From the NCBI GenBank assembly GCA_026120035.1, contig JALRME010000005.1, positions 1 through 64,000 on the forward strand: a stretch of DNA of 64,000 nucleotides, given 5' to 3'. Within the stretch, counting starts at the first letter, position 1; the number at the start of each line of letters is the position of its first letter. Positions 43,265-55,395 of this stretch are shown here, piece by piece. The stretch comes from Coleophoma eucalyptorum. Taxonomy: Eukaryota; Ascomycota; Leotiomycetes; Helotiales; Dermateaceae. The notes under the pieces were generated by a model. That model made no database searches and was not told the DNA's origin. It saw nothing but the letters and a program-made list of their open reading frames with translations. The position numbers and the translations under genes are program-made.

Positions 43265-45835
43265 AAATTCACAAGTAGTTACTTACGTCCTAGTCCCATA
43301 CACAAGCCCTCGTTAGTTGAACTCCTCCAACGAGAGAGGCGCTAGTAGTTACTTACGTCCTATTCCCATACACAAGCCCTCTTTAGTTGAACTCCTCCGA
43401 CGAGAGAGGCAAGGAATTACTTACAAGCTATTCCCATACACAAACCCTCGTTAGTTGAACTCCTCCAACGAGAGAGGCAAGGAATTATTTACAGGCTATT
43501 CCCATACACGAGCCCTCGTTAATTAAACTCCTCCAACGAGAGGCGCAGGGAGTTACTTACGCGCTATTCCCATACATAAGCCCTCGTTAGTTGAACTCCT
43601 CTCACGACAGATACAGGGAGTTACTTACGAGCTATTCTCATACACAAGCACTCGTTAGTTGAATTCCTCTCTAATAAGAGAGGCGGAGAGTTGCTTACGT
43701 CCTATTCCCATACACAAGCCCTCGTTAGTTGAACTCCTCCGAGGAGAGAGGCGCTAGTAGTTACTTACGAGCTATTCCCATACGCAAGCCTTCGTTAGTC
43801 GAACTCCTCTGACAAGAGAGGCGGGAGCTACTTACGAGCTATTCCCATACATAAGCTCTCGTTAGTTGAACTCCTCCGACGAGAGAGGCGCTAGTAGTTA
43901 CTTACGTCCTATTCCCATGCACAAGCCCTCGTTAGTTGAACTCCTCCAACGAGGCGTAGAGTTACTTACGCGCTATTCCCATACACAAGCCCTCGTTAGT
44001 TGAACTCCTCCGAAGAGGTAGGGAGTTACTTACAAACTAGTCCCATACACAAGCCCTCGTTAGTTGCACTCCTCCGAAGAGAGAGGAGCTAGTAGTATTT
44101 ACGAACTTCCCATACACAAACCCTCGTTAGTTGAACTCCTCCGATGAGAGAGGCGAGGAGTTACTTACGGGCTATTCCCATACATAAGTCTTCGTTAGTT
44201 GAACTCCTCCGACGAGAGAGGCAGGGAGTTACTTACGTGCTATTCCGATACACAAACCCTCGTTAATTGAACTCCTCCGACGAGAGGCGGGTAGTTACTT
44301 ACGGCCTAGTCCCATACATAAGCCCTCGTTAGTTGAACTCCTACGACGAGGGAGTTGCCGGTAGTTACTTACGTCCTATTCCCATACACAAGCCCTCGTT
44401 AGTTGAACTCCCCCAACGAGAGAGAGGTCTAGAAGTAGCTACTTACGAGCTATTCCCATACATAAGCCCTCGTTAATTGAACTCGTCCGACGAGAGACGG
44501 GGAGCTACTTACAGGCTATTCCCATACACAAGCCCTCGTGAGTTGAACTTCTCCAACGGGAGAGGCGGGGAATTGCTTACGAGCTATTCCCATATGCAAG
44601 CCTTCATTAGTTGAACTCCTCCAACGAGAGAGGCGTTAGTAGTTACTTACGTCCTATTCCCATACACAAACCCTCTTTAGTTGAACTCCGACGAGAAAGG
44701 TGCTAGTAGTTACTTACAGCCTATTCCCATGCACAAGCCCTCGTTAGTTGAACTCCTCCAACGAGAGGGGCGGGGAGTTACTTACGGCCTAGTCCCATAC
44801 ACAAGCCCTCGTTAGTTGAACTCCTCCGACGAGAGAGTTGCCGGTAGTTACTTACGTCCTATTCCCATACATAAGCCCTCGTTAGTTGAACTCCTCCGAC
44901 GATAGAGGTGCTAGTATTTACTTACAGCCTAGTCCCATACACAAGCACTCGTTAGTTGAACTACTCCGACGAGAGATGGGGGAGTTACTTACGTCCTATT
45001 CTCATACACAAGCTCTTGTTAGTTGAACTCCTCAGACAAGAGAGGTGCTAGTAGTTACTTACGCGCTATTCCCATACACAAGCTCTCGTTAGTTGGACTT
45101 CTCTGACGAGAGAGGCGATGAGTTACTTACGAGCTATTCCCATATACAAACCCTCGTTAGTTGAACTGCTCCGACGAGAGACGGGGAGTTACTTACGTCC
45201 TATTCCCATACACAAGCCCTCGTTAGTTGAACTCCCCCAACGAGAGAGAGGTCTAGAAGTAGCTACTTACGAGCTATTCCCATACATAAGCCCTCGTTAG
45301 TTGAACTCGTCCGACGAGAGACGGGGAGTTACTTACGGCCTAGTCCCGTACACAAGCCCTCGTTAGTTGAACTCCTCCGATGAGAGAGACGAGGAATTAC
45401 TTACGAGCTATTCCCATACACAAGCCCTCGTTAGTTGAACTCCTCCGATGAGACAGGCGGGGAGTTACTTACGAGCTATACACAAGCCCTCGTTAGTTGA
45501 ACTCCTCCGATGAGAGAGGCGCTAGTAGTTACTTACGTCCTATTCCCATACACAAACCCTCGTTAGTTGAACTCCTCCGACGAGGCGGGGCGTTGCTTAC
45601 GTGCTATTCTCATACACAAGCCCTCGTTAGTTGAACTCCTCCGACGAGAGAGGCGGGGAGTTACTTACGGCCTATTCCCATACACAAGCTCTCGTTAGTT
45701 GAACTTCTCCGACGAGAGAGGCGCTAGTAGTTACTTACGTCCTATTCTCATACATAAGCCCTCGTTAGTTGAACTCCTCCAACGAGGCGTAGAGTTACTT
45801 ACGCGCTATTCCCATACACAATCCCCCATTAGTTT
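43265..45835. repeat. Minisatellite array, about 37 units of ~68 bp
   Basis: Starting about 130 bp upstream of the HET start codon, a unit of roughly 63-73 bp is repeated about 37 times. Constant parts in plus orientation are TTACTTAC, then CCCATACACAAGCCCTCG, then TTAGTTGAACTCCTCC, then a variable ACGAGAGAGGC-like tail of changing length. Read on the minus strand (HET orientation) every unit carries GTAAGTAA, a perfect splice-donor consensus. Most units contain the inverted repeat CTCGTT...AACGAG or CTCGT...ACGAG around a 14-16 nt loop. Longer blocks of units are themselves duplicated (44366-44505 with 45188-45327; 43893-43990 with 45725-45821), so the array grew partly by multi-unit copying. 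Units have drifted by point changes, so it is not very young. Confidence 0.97.
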
Positions 45836-46585
45836 AAAGAATGTTTATCTCGGCCTAAGACTACTAACTTCCTTTTTCAAACATTTAGCTAGAGATTTAC
45901 GTCGCGAAAATGGAGTATGGCATACATTCTATAATGTTTTTGTAAGCCTAGATATCATAAATTCAGTCAAAACGTAGAAAAAACCTGGAATAGTTTATCG
46001 CTTAAAGACTCGTCTTCTAGGTGAATATCCATCTTGTCCGGGGCGTCTATGTCCTGATTTTGATAGTGGACTGCGCAATAATACAAAACCACGAAGTATG
46101 AAGGAGGGATGGAGAGCGGGGTACTATTACACGCGATTATGGTATCTTGGATAATGACTCATGCTACTCGTGCTTAGCAAGCTTTCCTACGCAAGGGGTG
46201 TCAAAAAATGATCGTCACCTCCTGCAAGGCGTTGCTGCTTTTTAGGTTCTTGCCTTACACACCATACACACACTACACCTGTGACACTAGCATCATGGCA
46301 TGTGTTCCCAAGAGAACTACAGCCCGCCGAAAGCATTAAACTCCACACAGAGCAAGAAATAATAGCTCTTTTCAATTATGCATTAGGATCGACCAAAGTA
46401 ATGGTTGCGAAAGGGTATATATACAGATGAATAACAACTTCTTCAAACCTTTGTCGTCGACAGGAATATTCCGGAAACGAGGAGAGTGACATCGACTTGA
46501 ATGTGTACATTTTACCTTTCATATTTGCCGGAAGACTTTACACTGTTAGGCAGTCTTTGTTTCAATAGTGGGAGAAGGTAAGGCT
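45836..46585. other. AT-rich spacer, no gene seen
   Basis: Follows the last partial repeat unit. No gene or known repeat recognised. Confidence 0.5.
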
Positions 46586-47270
46586 TTATACAAAAGCAGT
46601 ACGAGGATCAGATTCTTCGCAAAGCTTTAATGGATGTTCTGAAAGATCGAGCAAGTCCAGGCTGTTTGCCCCTGATGTCGTTGGTTCAAACCAGCTCCAT
46701 GCTTCAATATAATGATGAATATTGAGATCGAGATTCAGCCGTCGGGCCAGGCTGAGTCCAGGGATATCCGGCGTAACATTGGGAGCCGCGTAGTCCAGGC
46801 AAGTTCCTGATTCAAATTCTGGTCTATATATGAGCATAGTCCCCATCTAATGGTATCCTAAAAGAGAGGAATTCTTCTATCGTAAAAAGCCTCGAATTCT
46901 TGCCTTTGAGTATAGTTACCGAGCTTATTGACGAGCAATAGCGACGGGTTGATGATCAAAAATAGCGTATGTACATAAATAAGAGCTTCTTCTACACCAT
47001 ACAAGTCATATTCTTGACAGCGATTGTTCGGTCTTCTGTCTATACCCATCTTCAGCATAATCATACGAACCATAAATAAAGCTTCATAAGAATTGGAATT
47101 CATGGTCCGGGTCGATGGAAGCAGCCTGTCCCAAACCTTGGATTGGTCTATGAAATCTCGCACAGTACGGTGCATATATTGAACAAATCCACAGCTGCTG
47201 GCCATGCGATGGCTCAGTTGCCAGCCTCGACTTTGGACTCTCAAAAGACCGGCGGTGCTGTATTTACGAC
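46586..47270 (-). pseudogene. NACHT-type protein C-terminal relic
   Basis: Minus-strand sequence from about 47270 reads STAGLLRVQSRGW, then FVQYMHRTVRDFIDQSKVWD and MVRMIMLKMGID, a pattern seen in fungal NACHT (NLR-like) proteins just after the NTPase part, in the region called DUF7791. The frame stops at 46858, and a shifted frame continues to 46586 with residues such as GTCLDYAAPNVTPDIPGLSL. No start codon, P-loop or sensor domain is present, so this is a remnant. It lies beyond the repeat array from the HET gene. The family assignment rests on a short motif and is moderate. Confidence 0.5.
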
Positions 47271-47442
47271 TATGTCAAATCCTTAAATAGTCTTGTAGAT
47301 GAATACTAGGTAAGGGTGCTTCACTCTCCAGTGCCATGGGTCAAAGTATAATAAAACATTATGTTAAAGATATAAGATATTGCGGGTTCAATCCCAGTCT
47401 AGCACTCGTAGAATGGCTCCATACATACGTAGCAGCCAATAC

Positions 47443-49351
47443 TTAAAAGATCCAGCGTATAGTTGTTTTGAGCTTTCCTTTCCAACCCATACTTTTATCC
47501 TCGTCGTCAATCTCTCCTTCCTGCACCGTATAAACATCAGTCTCAAGATCTATCACCCGCAAGGGTACAATCTTGGACCTCTTCAAGAACTTCCACCCTA
47601 GGTACATGACTAGCATGACCGGAAGCTCGATGTAATAGCTCACAAAATCCACACCACTAAACGGGCTAAAGCAAGACCACCCCTGGATCAAGACCAAGAA
47701 CGAGTTTAAGAAAACAGAGAACCAGGGACCCCATGGGTAAGTCCAGTTCTTGAAAGGTAGCAAGTGAGTCTTCCCTTGAACCTCTAACGCGGCTCGGAAC
47801 CTCAATGAGGCTATTCCAATGGCAATCCACGAGAGTTGATTAGAAACCCCGACGATGTTTTGAAGCCAGTTCCAGAGGGTACCAGCACCAATGAAACTGG
47901 CACCAAAGCAGAGAAGACTGATAGAACTTGTTGCAAGTACTGCAACCCATGGGACCTGGTTTTTGTTGAGCCGACCGAAGAACTTCGGTGCGTGTCCGTC
48001 GACGGCGAGCGAGTAGAGAAGCCTAGTACCAGCAAAAAGGGCGTGATTACCAGCACTTAGGACACTGGTCATAATGACAGCATTGATAAAGCTGCCAGCG
48101 GCTTTCGCGCCAACCATTTGAAAGACGAGCGTGAATGGGGAAGTCCGGGTGGACTTGGAGTTGAGTCCTTCGGTAGTATAGGCAACATCAAGACCAATCA
48201 AGAGCACTGAGAGGATATAGAATAGAAGAATCCGCCAGAAGACATTCTTTACCACACGAGGAAGGTTTTTGGTGGGGTTCTTGGTCTCTCCTGCAGTAAT
48301 GGCGATCGATTCTGTTCCGCCGTCTAAATTACTAGGTTAATAAAGTCATACACCCCATTCTAACGTGATACTTACAGGCAAAAGATGCTGTGACAAAGAC
48401 CGATGCGAAGCCGCCAATCCCTCCTACAAATGGTGCTCCTGGGAGCCGCCAATTCTCGCCACCAATATAATGGCCACTAGTATTGCCACCAGCATTGACC
48501 ACGATTCCAATAATCACAAAGATCTGTTAAGATGTAATTAAATTTCCTATACACATTACATTAAAGGATCATCATAGGTACTTACAGTGATGGTGACTAC
48601 TTTTAGCAGACTTAGCCAGTACTCAAGCTTCAAAGTTTGTTAGCATATTGCTCAAGAACATCCAACGTCAAAATCGTGACTTACTTCACCATAAGCTTTG
48701 ACTGAGATAATATTGGTACAAACCAAAGCCACCCAGAAAATCACGCCCAATGCCCAACCTGGAAAGTTTGAATTCCAGTAGCTGAAAACCAGCTGTAGAG
48801 CTACCAGATCCGAAGCCATCGATACAGCATCATTGAACCAGTAGTTCCAGGTCAGAGCAAATCCGAAAGCATCATCCACAAATCTCCCAGCAAAAGTACA
48901 GAAGGACTAAATATCACGTTAGCCAGTGTTGAATACCCATTGCAGGGCATGCACGGCCGAGACAAAAACTAACTCCAGCGATGGGCATAAAAGCGGCCAT
49001 TTCTCCTAGAGCCAACATGGTTAAAAAGACAATCACGCCAACAATGAGGTATGCAATCAGCATCGACGCAGGCCCTCCAGTAGCCAGGGACTTTCCAGTG
49101 CCCAGAAAAAGACCTGTTCCAATCGTGCCTCCGATCGCAATCATCTGAACCTGTCGAGCCGACAATTTACGCGCCAGCCGATCGGCCACGATGCGGTGTT
49201 CATTCAGAGCCGACTCCGGGTCGCGAGCCTGCTGAGATGCCGACAGGTTCGGCTGTTTGCCGTCACCATAGTTTCTGCTGTCTCTGTCTGCGTCGCCCTC
49301 GTCCGAAGTGGTCGTTGGTAGGTGCCGCAAGCTGTCGCTGCCGCCCGTCAT
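47443..49351 (-). CDS. Amino-acid permease (AAT/YAT family)
   Basis: Five exons (49351-48974, 48906-48685, 48627-48586, 48523-48376, 48323-47443) with introns of 67, 57, 62 and 52 nt encode 556 aa, typical length. A polar N-terminus of about 70 residues leads to LSARQVQMIAIGGTIGTGLF, the family signature in helix 1. GEMAAFMPIAGSFCTFAGRF, the AYGELEYWLSLLKVVTI segment and FAYGGTESIAITAGETKNP follow in the right order, and about 12 hydrophobic helices are visible. It should be a plasma-membrane proton/amino-acid symporter. The sequence is closest in style to fungal basic or broad-specificity permeases, but specificity cannot be read. Every splice join is in phase. The 42-nt third exon (14 codons) is unusually small but gives exactly the expected residues. 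Confidence 0.93.
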
Positions 49352-50191
49352 AGTGGTGTGGGGTTGAAACTAGCTACAGGTTTTTGCTGTAGGCGCAGAA
49401 AAGAAGAAAGGGATGCAAAAGATTTATTCATCATTTCTTCGTCTTTGTAGCGACTATTGCGTGCTTTCTGTCTTGCTTCAGCCGGTGCTCTCCTTACGTA
49501 ACGTGAGGTGTGCAAAACTACCATTGTGCCCGGGCGCCTGCATGCCAAAGCAAGCAAAATCGTGCCATAGGGCAGTGCCATATCAGATTTTGCAAGGAAA
49601 TCCATTGGGCCAAGGTCGATCTTCTATGGGAGAATCCCGGGCTTATTTCCAGCTGTTCGGCGGCCATTACTTCCCGTCACGTTTGTATAAGCGAACGATT
49701 GTGCAATCCTTTAGTGTAAGAAACTTCACCAAATGCTCAAGATAAATTATGAAAAGTCGCGTAAGTGACTCGAAAATATTATTCGACGAAGTAAGCAGTA
49801 TAACTAGAATATCACTAACGTTTTACTTAGTCCACAATGAAACGAGAGAAACCTAGTGATTTAGAGGAGTTCCCAGATTCTTTAGACGAGTTATTTGCCA
49901 TCGCTTGAGAGCACAAACCTTGTACCTTGTACCTTGTACCTTTTACGTATCTTGTGCGGGTGTAAGAGCTCTCGTCGAGTGGCATCTTCCCACGAAAAGC
50001 AACTAATGTACGGTTTCTAATAATGTTGATGAGCTTAATGCATCTGTCTTTCGATCTACTCTGATCGCCTACCTTAAACTTCTTCAACTTCCACTTCGAT
50101 TCATACTTCAACTACTGTAGGCTATTACATTTGGACTGCCATCTGGAAATCTTGTGGTGCTTTCATATCGTGGACGATATATAATTTAACT
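49352..50191. other. Intergenic, no gene seen
   Basis: Between the permease start and the amidohydrolase stop. Contains a short run of three ACCTTGT-type heptamers near 49918-49940. No gene. Confidence 0.5.
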
Positions 50192-51697
50192 CTATATATA
50201 TCTCCAACCCAACTTCAAAGGCTGACTCCCAATCCCACATCGCTCTCTAATCTTCAAGGTCGCGTCCCTCGCCCGTCGCTTAACCACCTCCTCATCCACA
50301 CTAACAACTCCCCCATCCTGAACTACCATAACACCGTCAATCACGACCATTTTAATATCCTGCCCAGTACATGAATGCACAGCCGCCGTAACTGGGTGCA
50401 TTCCACCTTTCCCAACCTGCGCAACATCATACGGACAAGCTTGAAGCCCGCTCGGGTCCACAACCACAAAATCTGCTTTCTTTCCAAGTTCCAAACTGCC
50501 AATTTCCTTCTCGAGCCCCAGAGCCTTCGCCCCATTGATCGTCGCCATCTCAAGCACCTGCTCAGCGGATAAGACGTCGCAGTCCTGAGTGACACCCTTG
50601 TGAATCACACCCGCCATATGCATGTCCCTGAACAAGTCATACGTATTCGAGCACGGCGCTCCATCCGTCCCCAGAGCAACATTAATCCCCTTGGCCAACA
50701 TCTGCGGTATAGCGGCAATGCCATCCGCCAGTTTCGCATTCGCCGTCGGGTTGTGCGCCACAGATGTTCCGGTGCGTTTCAAAATATCGAGGTCGGTATC
50801 CAGGTCTAGATGGATCATATGACCTAGCACAGAGTGGGCGCCGGTGATTTGGTTGTTCTCGCAGAATTGCACCGGGGAGGCCTTGTAACAGTTTCTGATG
50901 GCTACTTTGTCCCGTGCATCCTCAGCGACATGTACCGTGAGTCGGATGCCATGCTCGAGACATGCCTTGCCAACGGAGCTGTAGATGGATTCGTCAACTC
51001 CGCGGGGCGTCTCGGCTGCGAGCCAGACATTCAATCGCCCGTTCAGCGACCCGTGGTATTGCGTGTGTCGGGCTACGGCAGCTTCGACGGACATGTCTGA
51101 CGCATCTCGATCCCGAGCATCAGTGAAAGCGTCGCCGGCTCTCAAGTTCCGTTTCGGAGCCTTGACTAAGGTTCCCTTGTCTTGATCAGTATCCACATAG
51201 TATTCTCAATGACTCTAGGTACTCACAAGACATCCTCTGATGCCTACTTCCTCCACGGCTTTCACCACATCCCCAAACCCCGCTTGGCTCGGCAGCATGG
51301 GTTCCAGAAAACAAGTCGTGCCGCTCTTCACCATCTCACACATCGCCAATCTCGCGGCATCATAGCCATCCCCGTCCTGCATGCTAGCCTCCATGGGCCA
51401 GATGACATCGCACGCCCATCGGTAGAGGTCCAGATCTTCCGCCAGCCCGCGGATCAGGGATTGGATCACGTGTGCATGTGCATTGATCAGGCCTGGGAGG
51501 ACGATGCGGGATTGGAGATCAACGATTTCGGTATTTGGAGGAAGAGCGGGGGATTCTAAGAGGGAGGAGGTTTTGGAAATGGCGGTGATTAGGTTCCCGA
51601 CGACGTGGATGCTACCGTCGAGGAGGATGTCACGGGTTTGGTTCACGGTTATGATCGTACCGTGGATGTAGAGCGTGGAAGGTGGGAGAGAGGCCAT
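50192..51697 (-). CDS. Amidohydrolase family deaminase (SsnA/TrzA-type)
   Basis: Exons 51697-51227 and 51175-50192 (51-nt intron, acceptor GACAAG) encode 484 aa. The chain begins with a beta-sandwich segment and then IVLPGLINAHAHV with metal ligands His74 and His76. RLTVHVAED supplies the third His, a HSVLGHMIHLDLD segment the fourth region, and NVALGTDGAPCSNTYDLF the catalytic Asp. The C-terminus has the usual GKKADFVVVD return to the sandwich. This is the COG0402 branch that includes guanine, S-adenosylhomocysteine and chlorotriazine deaminases or hydrolases; which substrate is used here is not evident. Expected to be cytosolic and metal dependent. The upstream GTG/TTG extension to 51736 is not a likely start. 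Confidence 0.9.
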
Positions 51698-54600
51698 GTT
51701 TGAGCTGGGTGGACTGGAAGGCTGACACAAACTCAAAGATAACGTAAAGGAGTATTGTATCTAAGTATTTCAGGAGATCATCAATTTAAGTTGCCAACTT
51801 TGACAGTGGGATGTCGTGATCTACGAGAAGTCGAGCACAAATGGGATGGTAGTAATCACCGATAAGCGTTGGATTGCATAAACATATTTCTAATCCCACT
51901 CTTGACGATGTCCACAGCTAAGAAGCAGCTATTGCTGTCCAATTTCACGGAATACTGTTACATATTATTTTTAAAGGCGCTTGTGTTTTGGAGTTGGTGG
52001 GTTGACGAGAGATCAACTCTCAACGCTTCGTATCCTTGGTCACGAAGATCCTCTTTCTTATAGGCCAGCCGATACCATTTGCTTGGCTGTTGCTTAGCCT
52101 GGAACATGAAAACTGAATAGGTGGCAAGCTGTTATGTCTTCTATCATTTTTATTTCGTGCCATTGAATTTAGAAGAGTCCACTGCTAAAGTTGGTAATCG
52201 GACTCTGAATAGCATAGGCATTCAGGGCTAGCTTTATTCTAATAGTTACTCATAGCTCCGAGCAGTATTCACACCAACCGCAAAATGTCAGATCATATAT
52301 CGCACTCCCCCCCCCCCAAGCTTGATTAGTGATGATAATAGTACAGACAGCATTAAGGTAAATAAACAAAAGGATCTCTTGTGGCGCAATACCAAGCTTT
52401 AATACACACAGCTCTGTAGAAATCCAGGGCGTGAATAACGAGAGATAACAGGCAAGCTGTTTAGTAGGGATTTAATTACTACTCGTAAAGAGAGAGAAGC
52501 AAGCTAGAAAATCATGTGAATTGCGATCGAAATATACTCTTATAATGATTACCCGTCTTGGCTCATTTGCTGGCAAAAGTCTAACTACCACATGTTTACC
52601 AGTACGTTGCTACAGCGTTGCAAATCCGCAGAAATATTAATTAGAGTGTGTAGCGTCGTCAACTCGAGCAAAGAAGCATTTATTTATCACCTTAGCGACG
52701 GGACGACACCAAACTCACATCTTGGCCCGCTAAGCATTCGAGCCAGTGGTCAACAACGAACGAAGCATTCCAAAGACTGAAAGCTTCCTTTTCCATGCGA
52801 GGAATGGAAAAGGATTGGGGAGAAGCTCTCAGCTGGCTGGAGTTGATGCGAGCAGTCACGTTCTCCGATTCCTTGGCATGATCTGTTGCGCATCGCATCG
52901 GCAAGTTTTCAACCCATACTGAGATGCCATCCGCTCGGTATTTGAGATGGCATTTGTAAACTGCCGCGATACTCTTTACTCTCCGAACGAGCACACGATA
53001 AGGTTTTATTTTTCCTTCTATGATTTTATGGATGGGGGCACACTGCATTGCGTAGAGGTGAGGAGATTATCGTGTACAGAGTCGCCCTTCAACTGCCGGA
53101 GATATCTTAGGCTCTCGCTGAACGGGTTTGTGGTCCCAGCTTGTCTCGGCTCAGCTGGTTTTAAGCTTAAAGAGGGCATTCGGATGCCGACGTGCAACAA
53201 AGTGAGGGGGAGGCCGGGAGGAGGGGTGTGACCTGGCACACCGCACGTGAGAGGGTGTTATATGCCATGTTGTCTTCAGCTGGGGGAGGATGTTACTGTG
53301 ATAGCGACATCCTGATGGGGGATTTGTGACAACAAGAATGGTCAGATAATTTACTGCAGATCTATTGGAAAACGACCAACATCTGGGTCAGATTCTGGAG
53401 GGTATCACGTGAGCCGCATCGGAATGCCGCCGTTGCTATCCGCTCTAGACTGACATCGCCGCTTTTTCATCACCCCAAATCCCTCCTCCAGTTGAGGCTC
53501 CGCACGCATGTCTTCCCCAAGACCCAAGATTTCCATTTCTCCATATTTCCAATCCCTAAGCCAACCAAAAGAAGTCAATGTCAGCTCCTCTCCACAATCT
53601 CCCCATCAATGCACGAGTCAGGCCATACCCAGGGACAGGTCAAAGGTTAATTCGGATTATTTATATGTTTCCGTTCGTCCTTGAAACCGGGGGTTTTGGC
53701 CTCGACAGACGCAAAGTGGTACGACTGCGTGGCTGCGACAGTTGGGGGTGGGTAGTTGTAGGAATTAGTTGGGCCATTGATCCGGAGTCACGAGGACGGA
53801 GACGTCTCTCGTCTGATGTTTTGTATCTGGCCTAGGTCGAGTGGGTGGGACATTATAGGGAGATAGTTCGCTATTAAGGATGCCTAGCAAGCGTGCGCCG
53901 AGTCGAAGAGTCCCTTGATGCGAGATGTGGCTGGATTATGAAAGTCGACGGTTTTCTACTACTGTGCAATAGTCATCCGGGGATCACCCTTAAGGGTCTA
54001 CGGAGAAAGAGAAAACGAACGGTCGGACTAGGTGGCGTTTTGGTCTGAGGAGAAGTCAATTCACATCTGTCACTTCTGGGGACGTCTCTAGTGTAGGGCA
54101 AGCCGAAGCATGCAGCATTCATTGGTTTATGCAACTTGGCAGATCGAGTCCAGTACAGTTTGACTTGATCACTAAACCATTCAGGTTTGGGCGATGATCA
54201 ATTCAAATCCAAATCGCAAGCTAGGGCTTGAGCCAAAGCCGGAGCCAGAGGCAATGCAAATCCCAATCCCAACCCTAATCCAAACGTCAGAGTTTCGCAA
54301 TCTTAACCCCGATGCAGTCCGCCACCCATGAGGCAGCTATCCCCGAAGAAAATGCATGGAGACCCCACTCGCTTGCCTTTGTCGCGAAGAGCGAGTCGGG
54401 TGTCGTGGGGAGAAGAGCCGAGGCTGCAGGCAGCTGACAGAGATAACCCGAAGTCCATAGCTTGCAAGATGGACCATGAGCTGTTGGGTACAGAGCATCC
54501 GGTGGAAGTATGGATGTCGAAGCTTAGGCCACGAAGATCGGAAATGGACAATCCAGAAGGTCTGCTACAGTACACCACACAGCGAGCGTTCGTGGTGGCG

Positions 54601-55395
54601 CTGGAAGATCGCTTGAGTGGGTGAGGGGGAGGGGTACTGCTACGACCCGAAGCACGGAGATGCGGACAGCCCGCAAGCTACAAACCTAAGGCTTTGATAG
54701 GCGAATTCCCGCCAGCAGGTGATTTGCATAGCAACTACTAGAGCAAAAAGCACTTTCCCTTCGGATCCGCACAGTGCACTACACTATTGCGTACCTCCCC
54801 ACCAGGACATGGACATGGGGCATGGGCTGTGGCACAAGGACGAAAGGAATGGTTGAAGGAAGGTATGCCTCCTTGGCCTCTTTCGTCTTGGCCCCAGTCC
54901 CCAGTGCACCATCGTAGGCTTCCCGGCCAGCGACAGCTTCCAAAGTGTGGAGATGCCCCTCGCATAGCCACTCACCATACTGGCTTTGTGACGCTTCACA
55001 CGCCTCTAACGCGATGGGGGCAACGGAATGGGCCAGAGAGGAACCTGCTCTCTGGTTTCATGTCCGTTGATTCGATCCGACTTGGCTACCTTCTGGACCC
55101 GTCTCCGCACTGCTGCGTAGAAGATGCTTACTGTCGTGTGGAGTTTGGCTTTGGGGCGAAAGGAGGAGAGGGTGGCCTAAAGCTCATAGCTCTATTGACT
55201 ACCGAGCTTCAATTCCCTCCTCGACTACTTCAACCTACCCCGCCCCATCCTTTATTAGCCCGCTCTTCTCCCTCCTCATCTTCTACATCAACAGCTTGCA
55301 ATCCTCCAGCTGCTTATATACCCTCGCCTATACCCAGTCCCAGTGTCTTTATTCATTATACCCCACTCTCCATCACACGTCTCCCTATCCTCAAT
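51698..55395. other. 3.7-kb intergenic region without a supported gene
   Basis: Between divergent amidohydrolase and aldehyde dehydrogenase genes. Features seen: an 11-base C run at 52307-52317, and a CT-rich stretch at about 55210-55390 just before the dehydrogenase start, which is typical of fungal promoters of well-expressed genes. Open frames on both strands (for example minus 52692-53048 and plus 54787-55458) have no family features and mostly overlap each other. Confidence 0.5.

Noticed and set aside
43265..45835. CRISPR-like or coding reading of the repeat array
   Set aside because: Units are direct tandem copies without unique spacers, in a eukaryotic genome. Plus-strand open frames inside it (for example 45118-45300) are products of repeat periodicity and stop in neighbouring units.
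47350..47420. Possible tRNA on the plus strand (GGGTTCAATCCCA motif)
   Set aside because: The T-arm is nearly complete but no acceptor stem or anticodon arm is found upstream.
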